From Burkholderia sp. 9120 (GTDB taxonomy: Bacteria; Pseudomonadota; Gammaproteobacteria; Burkholderiales; Burkholderiaceae): 64,000 nucleotides of DNA. This document shows, one piece after another, positions 18,353 to 27,712 of this stretch. The DNA lies in contig NZ_JQNA01000001.1 in assembly GCF_000745015.1 (NCBI RefSeq), positions 1 through 64,000 on the forward strand. The letters are read 5' to 3'. Position 1 is the first letter of the stretch, and every line of letters begins with the position of its first letter. Both the position numbers and the translations under genes were made by a program. Below the pieces are notes generated by a model, which was given only the letters and a program-made list of their open reading frames with translations, was not told the origin of the DNA and searched no databases.

Positions 18353-18442
18353 TTACGGCTTGCCGCGCAGAAACGCGATCTGCGCGGCCACACTGGCCAG
18401 CACCGCCAGCGCGCCTAACGTATCCAGAATAGTGGCCCACAC
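18353..18442 (-). CDS. Candidate 29-aa single-helix membrane peptide
   Basis: A GTG-started frame encodes 29 residues: a short start, a hydrophobic run LGALAVLASVAAQIAFL and a basic end RGKP. A strong ribosome site (GAGGTG, 6 nt before the GTG) precedes it. It fills almost the whole space between the TauE-like gene (same strand, 49 bp upstream) and the convergent LysR stop. I do not recognise a family. Against it is the short length and the possibility of chance in GC-rich DNA. Confidence 0.4.
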   Translation of the reverse strand: MWATILDTLGALAVLASVAAQIAFLRGKP

Positions 18443-18491
18443 GTTCTCACCTCGCCTTCGTTTTGACTGTCGGTTGACTATCGGTCATGGG

Positions 18492-19241
18492 TTAAACGAG
18501 CACACGCGCCATCAGTTGAATGCCGAGCACGAGGAGACAGATAAAGAACCAGCGCCGGAAGGTTTCCGCACCGATGCGCCCGCGTATCCGCTGTCCGATC
18601 CACATGCCGAGCAGCGCGGGCACGACCGCGAACAGCGACTCGCGCAGATCGTCGACGGCGAACGCGTGCTCGCGGGCAAGACCGACCGCGAGCGCGATCG
18701 TGGACACGGTGAAGGACAGCCCAAGCGCCTGCACCATGTCTTCCTTCTTCAGCGCAAGACCCTGCAGATAAGGCACCGCCGGCACGGCGAACACGCCAGT
18801 GCCGCCGGTGATCACGCCCGTCACCACGCCGACTGCAGGCGACAGCCAGCGCTCGTGTCGCGCCGGCACCGAGAACCGCCAGGCCAGCAGACCGGCGGCC
18901 GCATAGAGCGATAACGCGGCGCCCAATCCGACGACGGCCCATGCCCCGCCGCCGCCCGCAATGAACGACGCCGCCGCGATCGTGCCGGCGACGATGCCCA
19001 GCATCATCGGCCAGAGCCGTCTGAGCAGCGCGCCGACATTCGGCCCCGCGAACAGTTGCCAGACATTCGTGACGAACGACGGCAACAGTAGCATCGCGGC
19101 CGCCTGAGCGGGCAGCATCAGCGTGCCGAGCACGGCCATCGCGACGGTCGGCAGTCCCATGCCGGTCACGCCCTTGACGAAGCCGGCCAGCACGAACGTC
19201 GCGGCCACCACGCCCGCCCGCATCGCAAACGAAGAGATCAT
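18492..19241 (-). CDS. TauE/SafE-family (TSUP) membrane transporter
   Basis: A 249-aa protein with about eight hydrophobic segments. It has the two half-repeat motifs of the family, GFVKGVTGMGLPTVAM near residue 20 and GVVTGVITGGTGVFAVPAVPYLQ in the second half. TSUP proteins export sulfite, sulfoacetate or related organosulfur compounds. No sulfonate genes are adjacent, so the substrate is open. The divergent LysR at 19426 is a candidate regulator. Confidence 0.85.
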   Translation of the reverse strand: MISSFAMRAGVVAATFVLAGFVKGVTGMGLPTVAMAVLGTLMLPAQAAAMLLLPSFVTNVWQLFAGPNVGALLRRLWPMMLGIVAGTIAAASFIAGGGGAWAVVGLGAALSLYAAAGLLAWRFSVPARHERWLSPAVGVVTGVITGGTGVFAVPAVPYLQGLALKKEDMVQALGLSFTVSTIALAVGLAREHAFAVDDLRESLFAVVPALLGMWIGQRIRGRIGAETFRRWFFICLLVLGIQLMARVLV

Positions 19242-19425
19242 TGGAGAGTTTTAGGGAAGCGATGTCGGCGATTGTCGATTGCGTCAACGCTGCCCACAAT
19301 GCGTAAGATACGTACCGTGACTTAGGCTAGGGCTAAGGCTGAAACCCAGGCTGAAATTCACGCTAAAACCCAGGCCAAGGCCCAGGGTGAACCTTGGCGG
19401 CCTGCCGCCCACTACTACGCCCTCC

Positions 19426-20310
19426 ATGCGCTTCGATCTCGTCGACTTACGGCTGTTTCTCTACATTCTCGAAACCGGCAGCATTACCCACGGCGCGGCA
19501 CGCGCGAACCTGTCGCTGCCGTCGGCGAGCGCGCGGCTGCGCGGCATGGAAGACACGCTCGGCATGCCCCTGCTCGAACGCGGCCGGCGCGGTGTGGAAT
19601 CGACGCCGACCGGCGACACGCTCGCGCATCACGCGCGGCTCGTGCTCGGCCAGATCGAACGGATGCAGGGCGAGCTCGGCGAGCATCAGGAAGGCCGTAA
19701 AGCCTGCATTCGCCTGTGGACCAATTCCGCGGCGATCACCGAGTTTCTGCCGTCGCCGATCGGCCGCTTTCTGCGCGATCACCCGAACGTGCAGATCGAT
19801 CTGAAGGAACGCCAGAGCAGCGAAACGGTGAAAGCGGTGCTGACCGGCGCGGCGGAAATCGGCATCATTTCCGATGCGGTCGAACACGGCGCGTTGCAGA
19901 CGCTACCGTTCGCGGTCGACAGACTGGTGCTGATCGCGAGCCGCGACGACCCGCTCGCGCAGTTGACCCGCACCACGCTGGCGGAGGTTGCCGGGCGGGA
20001 ATTCATCGGCCTGAGCGCGGACAGCGCGTTGCAGGCCTACCTCGGCGAGCGCGCGCTGATGGCCGGGCGCACGCTCAGTTTCCGCGCCCACATGCGCACC
20101 TTCGACGGCGTCTGCTGCATGGTCGAGCAAGGCGCCGGCATCGGCATCGTGTCGGCTGCGGCGGCGCAGCGCTATCGCGGCACGCCCGGCATCGGCACGA
20201 TCGAACTCGCGGATAGCTGGGCGACCCGCCAGTTGCTGATCTGCATGCGCGACCGGGACGCGATGCCGCGCGCGGAGAAGGCGCTGGTGGAGCATCTGGC
20301 GGGAGTTTGA
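19426..20310 (+). CDS. LysR-family transcriptional regulator
   Basis: A 294-aa LysR protein starting MRFDLVDLRLFLYI; a GTG at 19387 would add 13 residues from a repetitive leader. The helix-turn-helix covers GSITHGAARANLSLPSASAR. It is divergent from the TauE-like gene and convergent with catA. The leader at about 19321-19390 is built of degenerate AGGCTGAAA / CCCAGG repeats. Position favours control of the exporter rather than of the catechol genes. Confidence 0.87.
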   Translation: MRFDLVDLRLFLYILETGSITHGAARANLSLPSASARLRGMEDTLGMPLLERGRRGVESTPTGDTLAHHARLVLGQIERMQGELGEHQEGRKACIRLWTNSAAITEFLPSPIGRFLRDHPNVQIDLKERQSSETVKAVLTGAAEIGIISDAVEHGALQTLPFAVDRLVLIASRDDPLAQLTRTTLAEVAGREFIGLSADSALQAYLGERALMAGRTLSFRAHMRTFDGVCCMVEQGAGIGIVSAAAAQRYRGTPGIGTIELADSWATRQLLICMRDRDAMPRAEKALVEHLAGV

Positions 20311-20315
20311 CGTTG

Positions 20316-20390
20316 CACGCTTTGACGTTCCACGCGTTGAGACCTCACGCTTCGAGACCTCACGCGTTGAAGCCTCACGCTTCGGCGCGC
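20316..20390. repeat. Five 15-bp tandem repeats across the LysR/catA 3' junction
   Basis: Each unit starts CACGC; the three central ones are cacgcgttgagacct, cacgcttcgagacct and cacgcgttgaagcct, with more degenerate copies at each end. The array fills the gap between the convergent stops and enters the last codons of catA (stop at 20375), encoding its final residues. No terminator is visible, so the repeats may have replaced it. Confidence 0.75.
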
Positions 20391-21283
20391 ACACGCTCCA
20401 CGTCGGCATCCGGCAGGTTGTCGCGTTCCTTGAACAGCGTGAAGTCGAAATCGATCAGCGCGAACCGACCGTCCACGCCATACGCCTGACCTTCCGCCCC
20501 TTCGGCCTGTTTGACGGCCGGCACGAGACCGTCTCGCGTGGCGAACGCGAAGTCGTCCCACAGATACGGATCGCCGTCGATATTGATCTGCGTGGTCAGC
20601 TTGCGACAACCGGGCGCGGAAATAAAGAAGTGGATATGCGCCGGACGATGCCCATGCCGGCCCAACTGGTCGAGCAGCAACTGCGTCTGTCCTTGCGGCG
20701 GCACGCTATAGCCCACGGGTACGACGCTGCGAAAGCTGTACTTACCCTCGGCATCGGTACGAATGGAGCGGCGCAGATTGAAGGCCGGCTGCGATTTGTC
20801 GAAATACGAGTAGTTGCCGAGATGGTTCGCGTGCCACACCTCGACCAGCGCATGAGCCAGCGGCTGGCCGCCCTCGCCGAGCACACGGCCGCGCATCACC
20901 AGCGTCTGGCCCGGATCGGTGCCGTCGTCGAGGCGCGCGTGTCCTTCCGACAGCGGCGCGCCCGCCACATACAACGGACCTTCAATCGTGCGCGGCGTGC
21001 CGCCCTCGATACCCGCCTTCGCCTCCGCTTCGTCCAGACGCAGATCGAGAAAATGCTCGAAGCCGAGACCCGCTGCAAGCAGACCCACTTCGCCGCTCTT
21101 GCCGGCATCGCCGAGATAGTTCAGCGCGGTCCAGAATTCGTCGGGCTGCACGTCGAGGTCTTCGATCGTATGGAACAGATCGCGCACGATCCGGTGGACG
21201 ATCTGCTTCGCGCGCGGATTGCCCTCGCGGGTGGCGCTGTCGTTGATCTTTTGCAGCAGGGCGTCGATGGTTTGCGGGTTCAT
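20375..21283 (-). CDS. catA: Catechol 1,2-dioxygenase (intradiol)
   Basis: A 302-aa intradiol ring-cleavage enzyme turning catechol and O2 into cis,cis-muconate. The Fe(III) ligands are visible as two tyrosines (in GNYSYF and VGYSVPPQG) and two histidines in HGHRPAHIHFF. The N-terminal helical dimerisation region and EGPLYVAGAP are normal, and the length fits CatA. Its final codons lie within a 15-bp repeat array. It is 96 bp downstream of catB on the same strand. catC is not in the window. Confidence 0.93.
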   Translation of the reverse strand: MNPQTIDALLQKINDSATREGNPRAKQIVHRIVRDLFHTIEDLDVQPDEFWTALNYLGDAGKSGEVGLLAAGLGFEHFLDLRLDEAEAKAGIEGGTPRTIEGPLYVAGAPLSEGHARLDDGTDPGQTLVMRGRVLGEGGQPLAHALVEVWHANHLGNYSYFDKSQPAFNLRRSIRTDAEGKYSFRSVVPVGYSVPPQGQTQLLLDQLGRHGHRPAHIHFFISAPGCRKLTTQINIDGDPYLWDDFAFATRDGLVPAVKQAEGAEGQAYGVDGRFALIDFDFTLFKERDNLPDADVERVRAEA

Positions 21284-21379
21284 GAGGTATCTCCTTCGTT
21301 TGATGTTCGGGATGGCTAGCGGATGAGCCTTCCGTGCGTACTGGTGCGGATAAAGCTGCGGGTAATGCCGGGCGAGGCG

Positions 21380-22513
21380 CTAATGCGTAGCGCGCCGAAG
21401 GCGGTCGATCTTGTCCCAGTCGAGCGCGATGCCGAGACCGGGACCGTCAGGCAGATGCAGCGCGAAATTCTCGTAGCGCAGCGGTTCGGTGAGGATTTCT
21501 TCGGTGAGCAGCAAGGGGCCGAACAACTCGGTGCCCCACTTCAGCTCGCCGAAGGTGCTGAAGAGTTGCGCGGAGGCCATCGTGCCCACCGCGCCTTCGA
21601 GCATGGTGCCGCCGTAGAGATCGAGATGCGCGGCCGATGCGATCGCGGCCACTTGCGCCGCGCCGGCCAGACCGCCCGACTGCGCGATCTTCACCGCGAA
21701 CACGTCGGCGGCGCGCGCGCTCGCGAGGGCGAACGCATCGGCGGGACCGTGCAGCGCTTCGTCGGCCATGATCGGCACGATGGCGAGGTCGGTCAGGCGT
21801 TTGAGGCCCGCGCGGTTGTGCGCCGCGATCGGTTGCTCGATTAGCGTCACGCCCGCGTCGGCGAAACGGCGCGCGGCCCAGATCGCTTCGGTTTCGCTCC
21901 ACGCCTGGTTCACGTCCACCCGCACTTCGCCACGGCTTTCGAGCGCCCGCCCGATCGCGACCACATGCGCGACGTCGTCGGCCAATGCGCGCGCGCCGAT
22001 TTTCAGTTTGAAAATGCGATGCCGCTTCGCTTCGTAGACGCGCGCGGCTTCGTCGATATCACGCTGCGTGTCGCCGCTCGCGAGCGTCCAGGCGACCTCG
22101 ACGGAATCTCGCACGCGGCCGCCGAACAGTTCCGACAAGGGCACGCCGAGGCGCTGCGCCTGCGCGTCGAACAACGCGGTTTCCAGCGCGGATTTCGCAA
22201 ACCGGTTGCCCTGGAACAATTTGCGCAGCGTCGCCATCGCGGCGCCTGGGCGCGTGGCGTCCCGCCCTTTGAGCAGGGGCGCGAAATAGGTGTCGATATT
22301 GATCTTGATGCTCTCGGGGCTCTCCTCGCCATACGCGAGCCCGCCGATGGTGGTGCCTTCACCGACGCCGACGATGCCGTCCGCGCAACGAATGCGCACC
22401 AGCACGAGGGTCTGGCAGTTCATCGTCGCGACCGAGAGGCGGTGCGGGCGAATCGTCGGCACGTCGACGAGGATCGTCTCCACGCTGTCGATCTTCACGG
22501 GTGCTGCTGTCAT
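21380..22513 (-). CDS. catB: Muconate cycloisomerase
   Basis: A 377-aa enolase-superfamily enzyme cyclising cis,cis-muconate to muconolactone. Visible are the KxK acid/base pair in FKLKIGA, metal ligands in DVNQAW, the E of IEQP and MADEAL, and a late GGTMLEG. The start at 22513 opens the capping domain; the longer frame adds non-homologous residues. With catA it forms the first two steps of the ortho-cleavage (beta-ketoadipate) route. Chloromuconate cycloisomerase is the nearest alternative. Confidence 0.92.
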   Translation of the reverse strand: MTAAPVKIDSVETILVDVPTIRPHRLSVATMNCQTLVLVRIRCADGIVGVGEGTTIGGLAYGEESPESIKINIDTYFAPLLKGRDATRPGAAMATLRKLFQGNRFAKSALETALFDAQAQRLGVPLSELFGGRVRDSVEVAWTLASGDTQRDIDEAARVYEAKRHRIFKLKIGARALADDVAHVVAIGRALESRGEVRVDVNQAWSETEAIWAARRFADAGVTLIEQPIAAHNRAGLKRLTDLAIVPIMADEALHGPADAFALASARAADVFAVKIAQSGGLAGAAQVAAIASAAHLDLYGGTMLEGAVGTMASAQLFSTFGELKWGTELFGPLLLTEEILTEPLRYENFALHLPDGPGLGIALDWDKIDRLRRATH

Positions 22514-22685
22514 GCGTTGTCCTCCTGAACTGCGCGACTGAGGACACCATGGTAGAAACAAACCCGCGAAGCCGTCCAACACCGATTCCGACTACTTTCA
22601 TACCTTGGCGGTATGGAAGGCGAAGCGTTCAGGGAAGTAGAGCTTCAGGCGGAATCACGCCGCGGCGGCGTAAAAACGGCCAGGA

Positions 22686-23480
22686 TCACGACGCGGCGCT
22701 GCGCATTTCCCGATACTCGCGCCGCACGATCTCCATCAGTTCGGCCACCGAGGTACTGGCCGCTTCCCGCTGATAGGTCACGCGGCCGCGCTGCATCAGC
22801 ATCACGCGATCGGCGATATCGAGCGTCTGCGCGTAGTTGTGCATGATCATGACGATGGAGAGCCCGCCCTTCTCCTTCAACCGTAAAATCAGGTCGATAA
22901 TCAGCCCGGCCTCGCGAGCACCCATGGCCGCGAGCGGTTCGTCGAGCAGCAGAATCCTGGCATTGGAATTGACCGCGCGCGCCACCGCGATCGCCTGGCG
23001 CTGCCCGCCCGACAACTGCTCGACCGGCAGATCCACCGAAGGCACGTGCACGCCGATCTCGTCGAGACACTCCGCGGCGCGAGCGCGCATCGCGCGATTG
23101 TTCAGCAGCCGGAACGGACCCCGGCGGATGATCTCGCGATTCAGGAACATGTTGTGATAGATGCTGAGCGAGTTCGCCAGCGCCAGGTCCTGATACACGC
23201 ATTCAATGCCCAGCGAGCGCGCGTGATCGACCGAGCGAAGCAGCGTTTCCTCGCCATGCACGAAGAGCTTGCCGCTGGTCTGCTGATGAAAGCCCGTCAG
23301 AATCTTGATCAGCGTCGACTTGCCCGCGCCGTTGTCGCCCAGCACGCCGAGTATTTCGCCCTGCCTGAGCGTCAGGCCCACGCCGTCGAGCGCCGTGACC
23401 GCGCCGAAACGCTTGACGATATCCTCGCCGCGCAGCGCTTCGGGTGGCACCTCGGGTGGCACTTCCCGCAGCGTCGCCAT
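22686..23480 (-). CDS. ABC transporter ATP-binding protein (sugar type)
   Basis: A 264-aa single ATPase domain with Walker A GDNGAGKST, Q-loop YQDLAL, signature LSGGQRQAIAVARA, Walker B LLLDEP and the switch His in MIMHN. Carbohydrate importers of the ribose/xylose class often have two fused ATPase domains; here there is one, as in the FrcA/XylG-like short form. The start at 23480 overlaps the permease stop by one base, showing translational coupling. The motor of the three-gene importer 22686-25566. Confidence 0.92.
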   Translation of the reverse strand: MATLREVPPEVPPEALRGEDIVKRFGAVTALDGVGLTLRQGEILGVLGDNGAGKSTLIKILTGFHQQTSGKLFVHGEETLLRSVDHARSLGIECVYQDLALANSLSIYHNMFLNREIIRRGPFRLLNNRAMRARAAECLDEIGVHVPSVDLPVEQLSGGQRQAIAVARAVNSNARILLLDEPLAAMGAREAGLIIDLILRLKEKGGLSIVMIMHNYAQTLDIADRVMLMQRGRVTYQREAASTSVAELMEIVRREYREMRSAAS

Positions 23481-24481
23481 CACAACTCCCCCTTGCGCGC
23501 GAGCCGAACCACGTGGATGTTGAAGATCATCGCGGCCAGAATCGCGGCGCCGAGAATCATGTTGAACGTGAACGCGTTGATGCCGATCAGCGTGAACCCA
23601 TCGTTGAGAATCCCCAGCACCGCCGCGCCGATCAGACCGCCGATGATCGTGCCCGATCCGCCGGCCAGGGGCGTACCGCCAATCACCGCCGCGGCGACCG
23701 CGAGGAACATGATCTGGTTGCCGCCCGCCTGCGGATCGATCGAGGTAATCCGGAAGCCTTCGAGAATGCCCGTGAAGCCCGCGAGGACCGCCGCGATCAC
23801 GAAGTTGCCGAGTTTCAGGCGTCGAACGTGAATGCCGGCCTCGCTCGCGCCGAGCGGATTCGCGCCGCCCGCGATGGTATGCAAGCCCCAGCGCGTATGC
23901 CGCAACAACACATGCATGATGGCCGCGATCGCGACCGTCCAGATGATTTCGCTGTAACCCCACGCGCCCATGAAGGCGGCGAAATTCGCATTGTCCGGCG
24001 GCGACACCGGCGTGCCGCGCGAGATCGTCAGCGTGAAACCGTTGACGAAAAAGAGCGTACCGAGCGTAGTGACAAACGAAGGAATGCGCAGATACACCGT
24101 CACCGCGCCATTGATCAACCCCACCAGCGACGCCGCCAGCAGACCGGCGAGCAACGCGGCCCACACCGGCAGACCGGCTTCGGCCGCGAAATGCATGACG
24201 AACGGCGCGAACGCGAACACCATGCCGGCGGACAGATCGATCTCGCCGCCGATCATCAGCATGATTTCGCCGAACGCAATCAGCGCCACCGGCGCGATGA
24301 ACTGCGACAGGTTTTCCAGGCTCGCGCCCGTCAGCAGGAAGTCATGATTCGCGGTTTCGAAATAGGCGCACAGAATCAGCGCTACCGCGAGAATACGAAT
24401 CTCGCTGGAACGCCAGATGCGCCTCGACCCGAAGCGCCGGCGTTCGCGCGATGTCGAGGCGTCCGTCACGGAAGACGTCAC
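23480..24481 (-). CDS. ABC transporter permease (ribose/xylose type)
   Basis: A 333-aa BPD_transp_2-type inner-membrane permease with about eight to ten hydrophobic segments and the family sequences GEIDLSAG and GGTPLAGGSGTIIGG. The N-terminus is basic and cytoplasmic. It overlaps the binding-protein gene by 4 nt and the ATPase gene by 1 nt, so the three are one transcript and should form one importer. Confidence 0.92.
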   Translation of the reverse strand: MTSSVTDASTSRERRRFGSRRIWRSSEIRILAVALILCAYFETANHDFLLTGASLENLSQFIAPVALIAFGEIMLMIGGEIDLSAGMVFAFAPFVMHFAAEAGLPVWAALLAGLLAASLVGLINGAVTVYLRIPSFVTTLGTLFFVNGFTLTISRGTPVSPPDNANFAAFMGAWGYSEIIWTVAIAAIMHVLLRHTRWGLHTIAGGANPLGASEAGIHVRRLKLGNFVIAAVLAGFTGILEGFRITSIDPQAGGNQIMFLAVAAAVIGGTPLAGGSGTIIGGLIGAAVLGILNDGFTLIGINAFTFNMILGAAILAAMIFNIHVVRLARKGEL

Positions 24482-25566
24482 CCTTTGATCCCACCCGTAT
24501 GCGGCACGATCTGCGGCTTGGTGCTCTTGCCTTCATACCGCGTCGAGGTGCTCAGATACGGATCGACGCTGCCCTTGGTGACGAATTTCAGACCGGTGTT
24601 GACGTTCGCCGGTCCCACCAGCCCGCCGGAAGCGAGAAACACGAAGGCCTGCACCACGGTATAGAAACCTTGCACGTACGGCTGCTGGTCGATCGTGAAG
24701 TCGAGAAAGCCGTCGTGGATCAGTTCGACCGTGCGCGGCAACAGATCGAAGCCGCCGCCGTGCACGCCCTTGGACGGCAGGTTCGACGCCTTCATCACTT
24801 CGGCCACGCCTTGCGTGCTGCCCGCGTCGACCGCGAACATGCCTTTCAGGTCCTGATGTCCCAGATAGAAGGATTTGATCTTGGAGAGTTCTTCGTTGAC
24901 CGTCGCGCCGGTCGCGATGGTCTGCACGTCGATCTTCTTGCCGGACTTCCTGATCGCGGCGACCGCGCCGTCGAGTCGCGGCTGAATGTTCAGTTGCCCG
25001 GGCGTCGCGATGAAGAGCGCGACCATCCCGCTATCGATCAGGCTCGCAATGCGCTCGCCCATCTGATACCCGGACAGATACAGATCCTGGCCGATGTACG
25101 CGAGCCGTGGATTCGACGTGCCTTGCGGCGCATCGGCGTTATAGGCGAACACCGGAATGCCGGCGTCGAGCGCGGCCTGGATCGGTTTGTCGAAGGCTTT
25201 CGGATCGACGATCGGCACGGCGATCGCGTCCGCCTTGCCGGCAATGGCCGCGTTGACCGCGTTCACCATCTCGGCGATATCCGCATTCGCGGAGCCGGTC
25301 CACTGGTAGTCCATACCGAGTAGAGCCGTGGCGTCCTGAATGCCGTACTGCGTCGGCACGAAGAAAGGATTCGTCGTGACGTGGTTGACGAAGACGATCT
25401 TCCAGCGCTTGTGATCCGGAAACGGCCCGCCTTCCGCCGCCTGGGCCACCTGGGTGGCGGCCAGGCCGCCGCCGAGCAGCGCCAGCGCCGCGCCGAGGCC
25501 CGCGCCTTGCAGCAGTCCGCGGCGTGTGTGTTGTACGTCGCCCTTGTCTTCCTGTTCGTCCGCCAT
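24478..25566 (-). CDS. ABC sugar-type substrate-binding protein, Tat-exported
   Basis: A 362-aa periplasmic-binding-protein type I fold (RbsB-like), starting at 25566 after non-homologous upstream codons. It has a twin-arginine signal (RRGLLQGAG followed by a hydrophobic run and an AQA cleavage region), so it is predicted to be exported folded. The fold marks are KIVFVNHVTTNPFF, IAVPIVDPKAF and IPVFAYNADAP. First gene of the importer operon. The sugar or polyol cannot be named; there is no catabolic gene nearby. Confidence 0.9.
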   Translation of the reverse strand: MADEQEDKGDVQHTRRGLLQGAGLGAALALLGGGLAATQVAQAAEGGPFPDHKRWKIVFVNHVTTNPFFVPTQYGIQDATALLGMDYQWTGSANADIAEMVNAVNAAIAGKADAIAVPIVDPKAFDKPIQAALDAGIPVFAYNADAPQGTSNPRLAYIGQDLYLSGYQMGERIASLIDSGMVALFIATPGQLNIQPRLDGAVAAIRKSGKKIDVQTIATGATVNEELSKIKSFYLGHQDLKGMFAVDAGSTQGVAEVMKASNLPSKGVHGGGFDLLPRTVELIHDGFLDFTIDQQPYVQGFYTVVQAFVFLASGGLVGPANVNTGLKFVTKGSVDPYLSTSTRYEGKSTKPQIVPHTGGIKG

Positions 25567-25940
25567 GTCAGTCTCCAGTCGTTCAGTTATGGAATAACTC
25601 GCTGTGTGCATGACGGCGCAGGCCAGGAAAGCGCCGGTGCCGGGCTCCACCACACCCACAAACCCGTGTGCATGCGCGTGCGCCAGACAACCCCGAAGAA
25701 AATGCTATATCACGTACTTTTGCCCGCTAATCGATGTATACCCTGGACTCGTTAGAGGATTGCGAAGCACGCTTACCGTTAGCCGACGTCCGCCTCAAAC
25801 AAACGGGAACAGGCGGTTTAAGCCTGATACCATGAGCACCGCATCAGCGAAGCGGGATGCCCGGCAGAGCCTGCCGCCACGGTGTCCTCCTGACGATCGA
25901 CCCGGCGTCGCCAAAGCCGGGCTTGCGTGGTCCGATAAAG
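25567..25940. other. Intergenic region, divergent promoters expected
   Basis: 374 bp between the importer operon (minus) and the Cache-GGDEF gene (plus). It has no supported gene. A small GC hairpin CGGCAG-AGC-CTGCCG lies at about 25862-25876. No consensus promoter or operator was recognised. A short ATG-led frame at 25604 looks like chance. Confidence 0.5.
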
Positions 25941-27461
25941 ATGATAAAAACGGAAAACGATCTGCTTGCAAACTTCCGGGGGCTCGTCACACGGAAATTC
26001 GCGTCGTCGTCGCTACTCGTTGCGGGATGCGGCGCGGTGATCGCAATCGTCATGGTCGGGTTATGCGGAATCGTGCTTTACCAGAGCCGCCAGGACACGC
26101 TCGATCACACCCGCGAAACCTTGCGCGATATCGCGTTGATCGCCGAACGCGACATAGAACGCAATTTCGAGCTTTACGACCTCTCGCTGCAAGCCGTGGT
26201 CGACAACGTCAAGGACCCGGAGGTCATGGCGCTGTCGCCGAGAATGCGCCGTGAGGTGCTGTTCGACCGGGCTGCCAGCGCCAAATATCTGGGCTCGATC
26301 CTCGTGCTCGATGCCAAGGCCAATATCGTGATCGATTCCGGCGGCGACGTGCCGCGCCACGGCAATTTCGCCGACAGAAAATACTTCACCGTTCACCGCG
26401 ACAACCCAAATGTTGGTACGTACGTCAGCGATCCTTACGAGTCGCGCCTGAGAGGCGGTTCGCCGAGTATCGCGCTGACCCGGCGCATTTCGAATCCCGA
26501 CGGCTCGTTCGGCGGCATCGTGCTGCTGGCGGTCAATCTCGAGTATTTCCACGCGCTGTTCGCGGGGCTTTCGCTGGGGCCGCACGGTTCGCTGTCGCTG
26601 ATCGGCAAAGACGGCGTGATGGTGATGCGACAGCCTTACGATTACAAGATTATCGGCCGCGATATCCGCAAAGCCAGCACCTTCCGTCATTTCATGGCGG
26701 CCAACGAAGGCAGTTTCGAAGACACCGCGTCGATCGACGGGGTTCGGCGCCTCTACTGGTTCAGGAATTTCCCCAACACGCCGATGATCATCATGGCCGC
26801 CGCCGCGGAAGATGACATCTACGCGAACTGGCGCCGCCGCGCGCTGACGATCGGGTCGCTGATGGTCGTGTTCGGTTCGGTGTTTATCGGCTTGACCTCG
26901 CTCCTCGGCATCCAGTTGCGGCGGCGCATGCGCGCGGAGTCGGAATTGCGCCTGCTGGCGCGAACCGACGGTCTGACGGGTTTGAACAATCGCCGCAGCC
27001 TCGGCGAGATTCTCGATACGGAATGGCGCCGCGCGAAACGCACTCGCAGCATGGTGTCGCTGCTGTTCGTCGATATCGACCGGTTCAAGTCGTACAACGA
27101 TACCTACGGCCACCAGGCCGGCGACGATGCGCTAGCCGCCGTGGCGCGCTGCATTACCGACAGCATCCGGCGGCCGGCGGATACCGCCGCGCGTTACGGC
27201 GGCGAGGAATTTATCGTCGTGTTGCCCGATACGCCGGCGGAAGGCGCAACGGAAATCGCGGAACGGATTCGCAACGCCATTTCCGAATGCGCGATCGAAC
27301 ACGCCGGCAGCGAATATGGACGCGTGACCGCGAGTATCGGTGCGGTCAGTTGCGAGCCCCAGCGCGACGACGAAGTGACCGCCGTGATCAAAGCCGCGGA
27401 CGAAGCGCTCTATGACGCCAAAGCGAGCGGGCGCAATAAGGTGTCAATGTCGCGGGTGTAG
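25941..27461 (+). CDS. Membrane diguanylate cyclase with Cache sensor
   Basis: A 506-aa protein: a first membrane helix at about residues 21-42, a periplasmic double-Cache-type sensor (about 45-290) with the typical ISNPDGSFGG segment, a second helix at about 300-320, then a GGDEF domain with GGEEF and FKSYNDTYGHQAGD. The RxxD inhibitory site (RPAD) sits five residues before GGEEF, so product feedback is expected. The start at 25941 is preferred; earlier codons do not look coding. It may sense a small extracellular ligand. Confidence 0.9.
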   Translation: MIKTENDLLANFRGLVTRKFASSSLLVAGCGAVIAIVMVGLCGIVLYQSRQDTLDHTRETLRDIALIAERDIERNFELYDLSLQAVVDNVKDPEVMALSPRMRREVLFDRAASAKYLGSILVLDAKANIVIDSGGDVPRHGNFADRKYFTVHRDNPNVGTYVSDPYESRLRGGSPSIALTRRISNPDGSFGGIVLLAVNLEYFHALFAGLSLGPHGSLSLIGKDGVMVMRQPYDYKIIGRDIRKASTFRHFMAANEGSFEDTASIDGVRRLYWFRNFPNTPMIIMAAAAEDDIYANWRRRALTIGSLMVVFGSVFIGLTSLLGIQLRRRMRAESELRLLARTDGLTGLNNRRSLGEILDTEWRRAKRTRSMVSLLFVDIDRFKSYNDTYGHQAGDDALAAVARCITDSIRRPADTAARYGGEEFIVVLPDTPAEGATEIAERIRNAISECAIEHAGSEYGRVTASIGAVSCEPQRDDEVTAVIKAADEALYDAKASGRNKVSMSRV

Positions 27462-27569
27462 CGGTCGAATTCGGGCGCGTGCGACGGCGCCCGGCAAGCG
27501 CGCATATAGATCATGTTGTGATAGATGGGCCAACGGCTCGCCCTTCGCGAAACGCCAGGCCGCTGCTTA

Positions 27570-27587
27570 GTGGCCAATAAAGGCCAC
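27570..27587. other. Hairpin GTGGCC-AATAAA-GGCCAC
   Basis: A perfect 6-bp inverted repeat in the 251-bp gap between the GGDEF gene and the HPP gene. It lacks a U-tract. A TATAAT sits at 27622-27627, a possible -10 for the HPP operon, but no clear -35 was found. Confidence 0.35.
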
Positions 27588-27712
27588 GACAGGCCCGCCA
27601 GCAATTTATATCACATTGACATATAATTGCGGCCACCGCGCCTTCGCGTTGCCGGGTTTTCTTCGGCAATTTCGCGCCCGGCATCGTCTTCAACCTCGCT
27701 CGTCCCTACACC

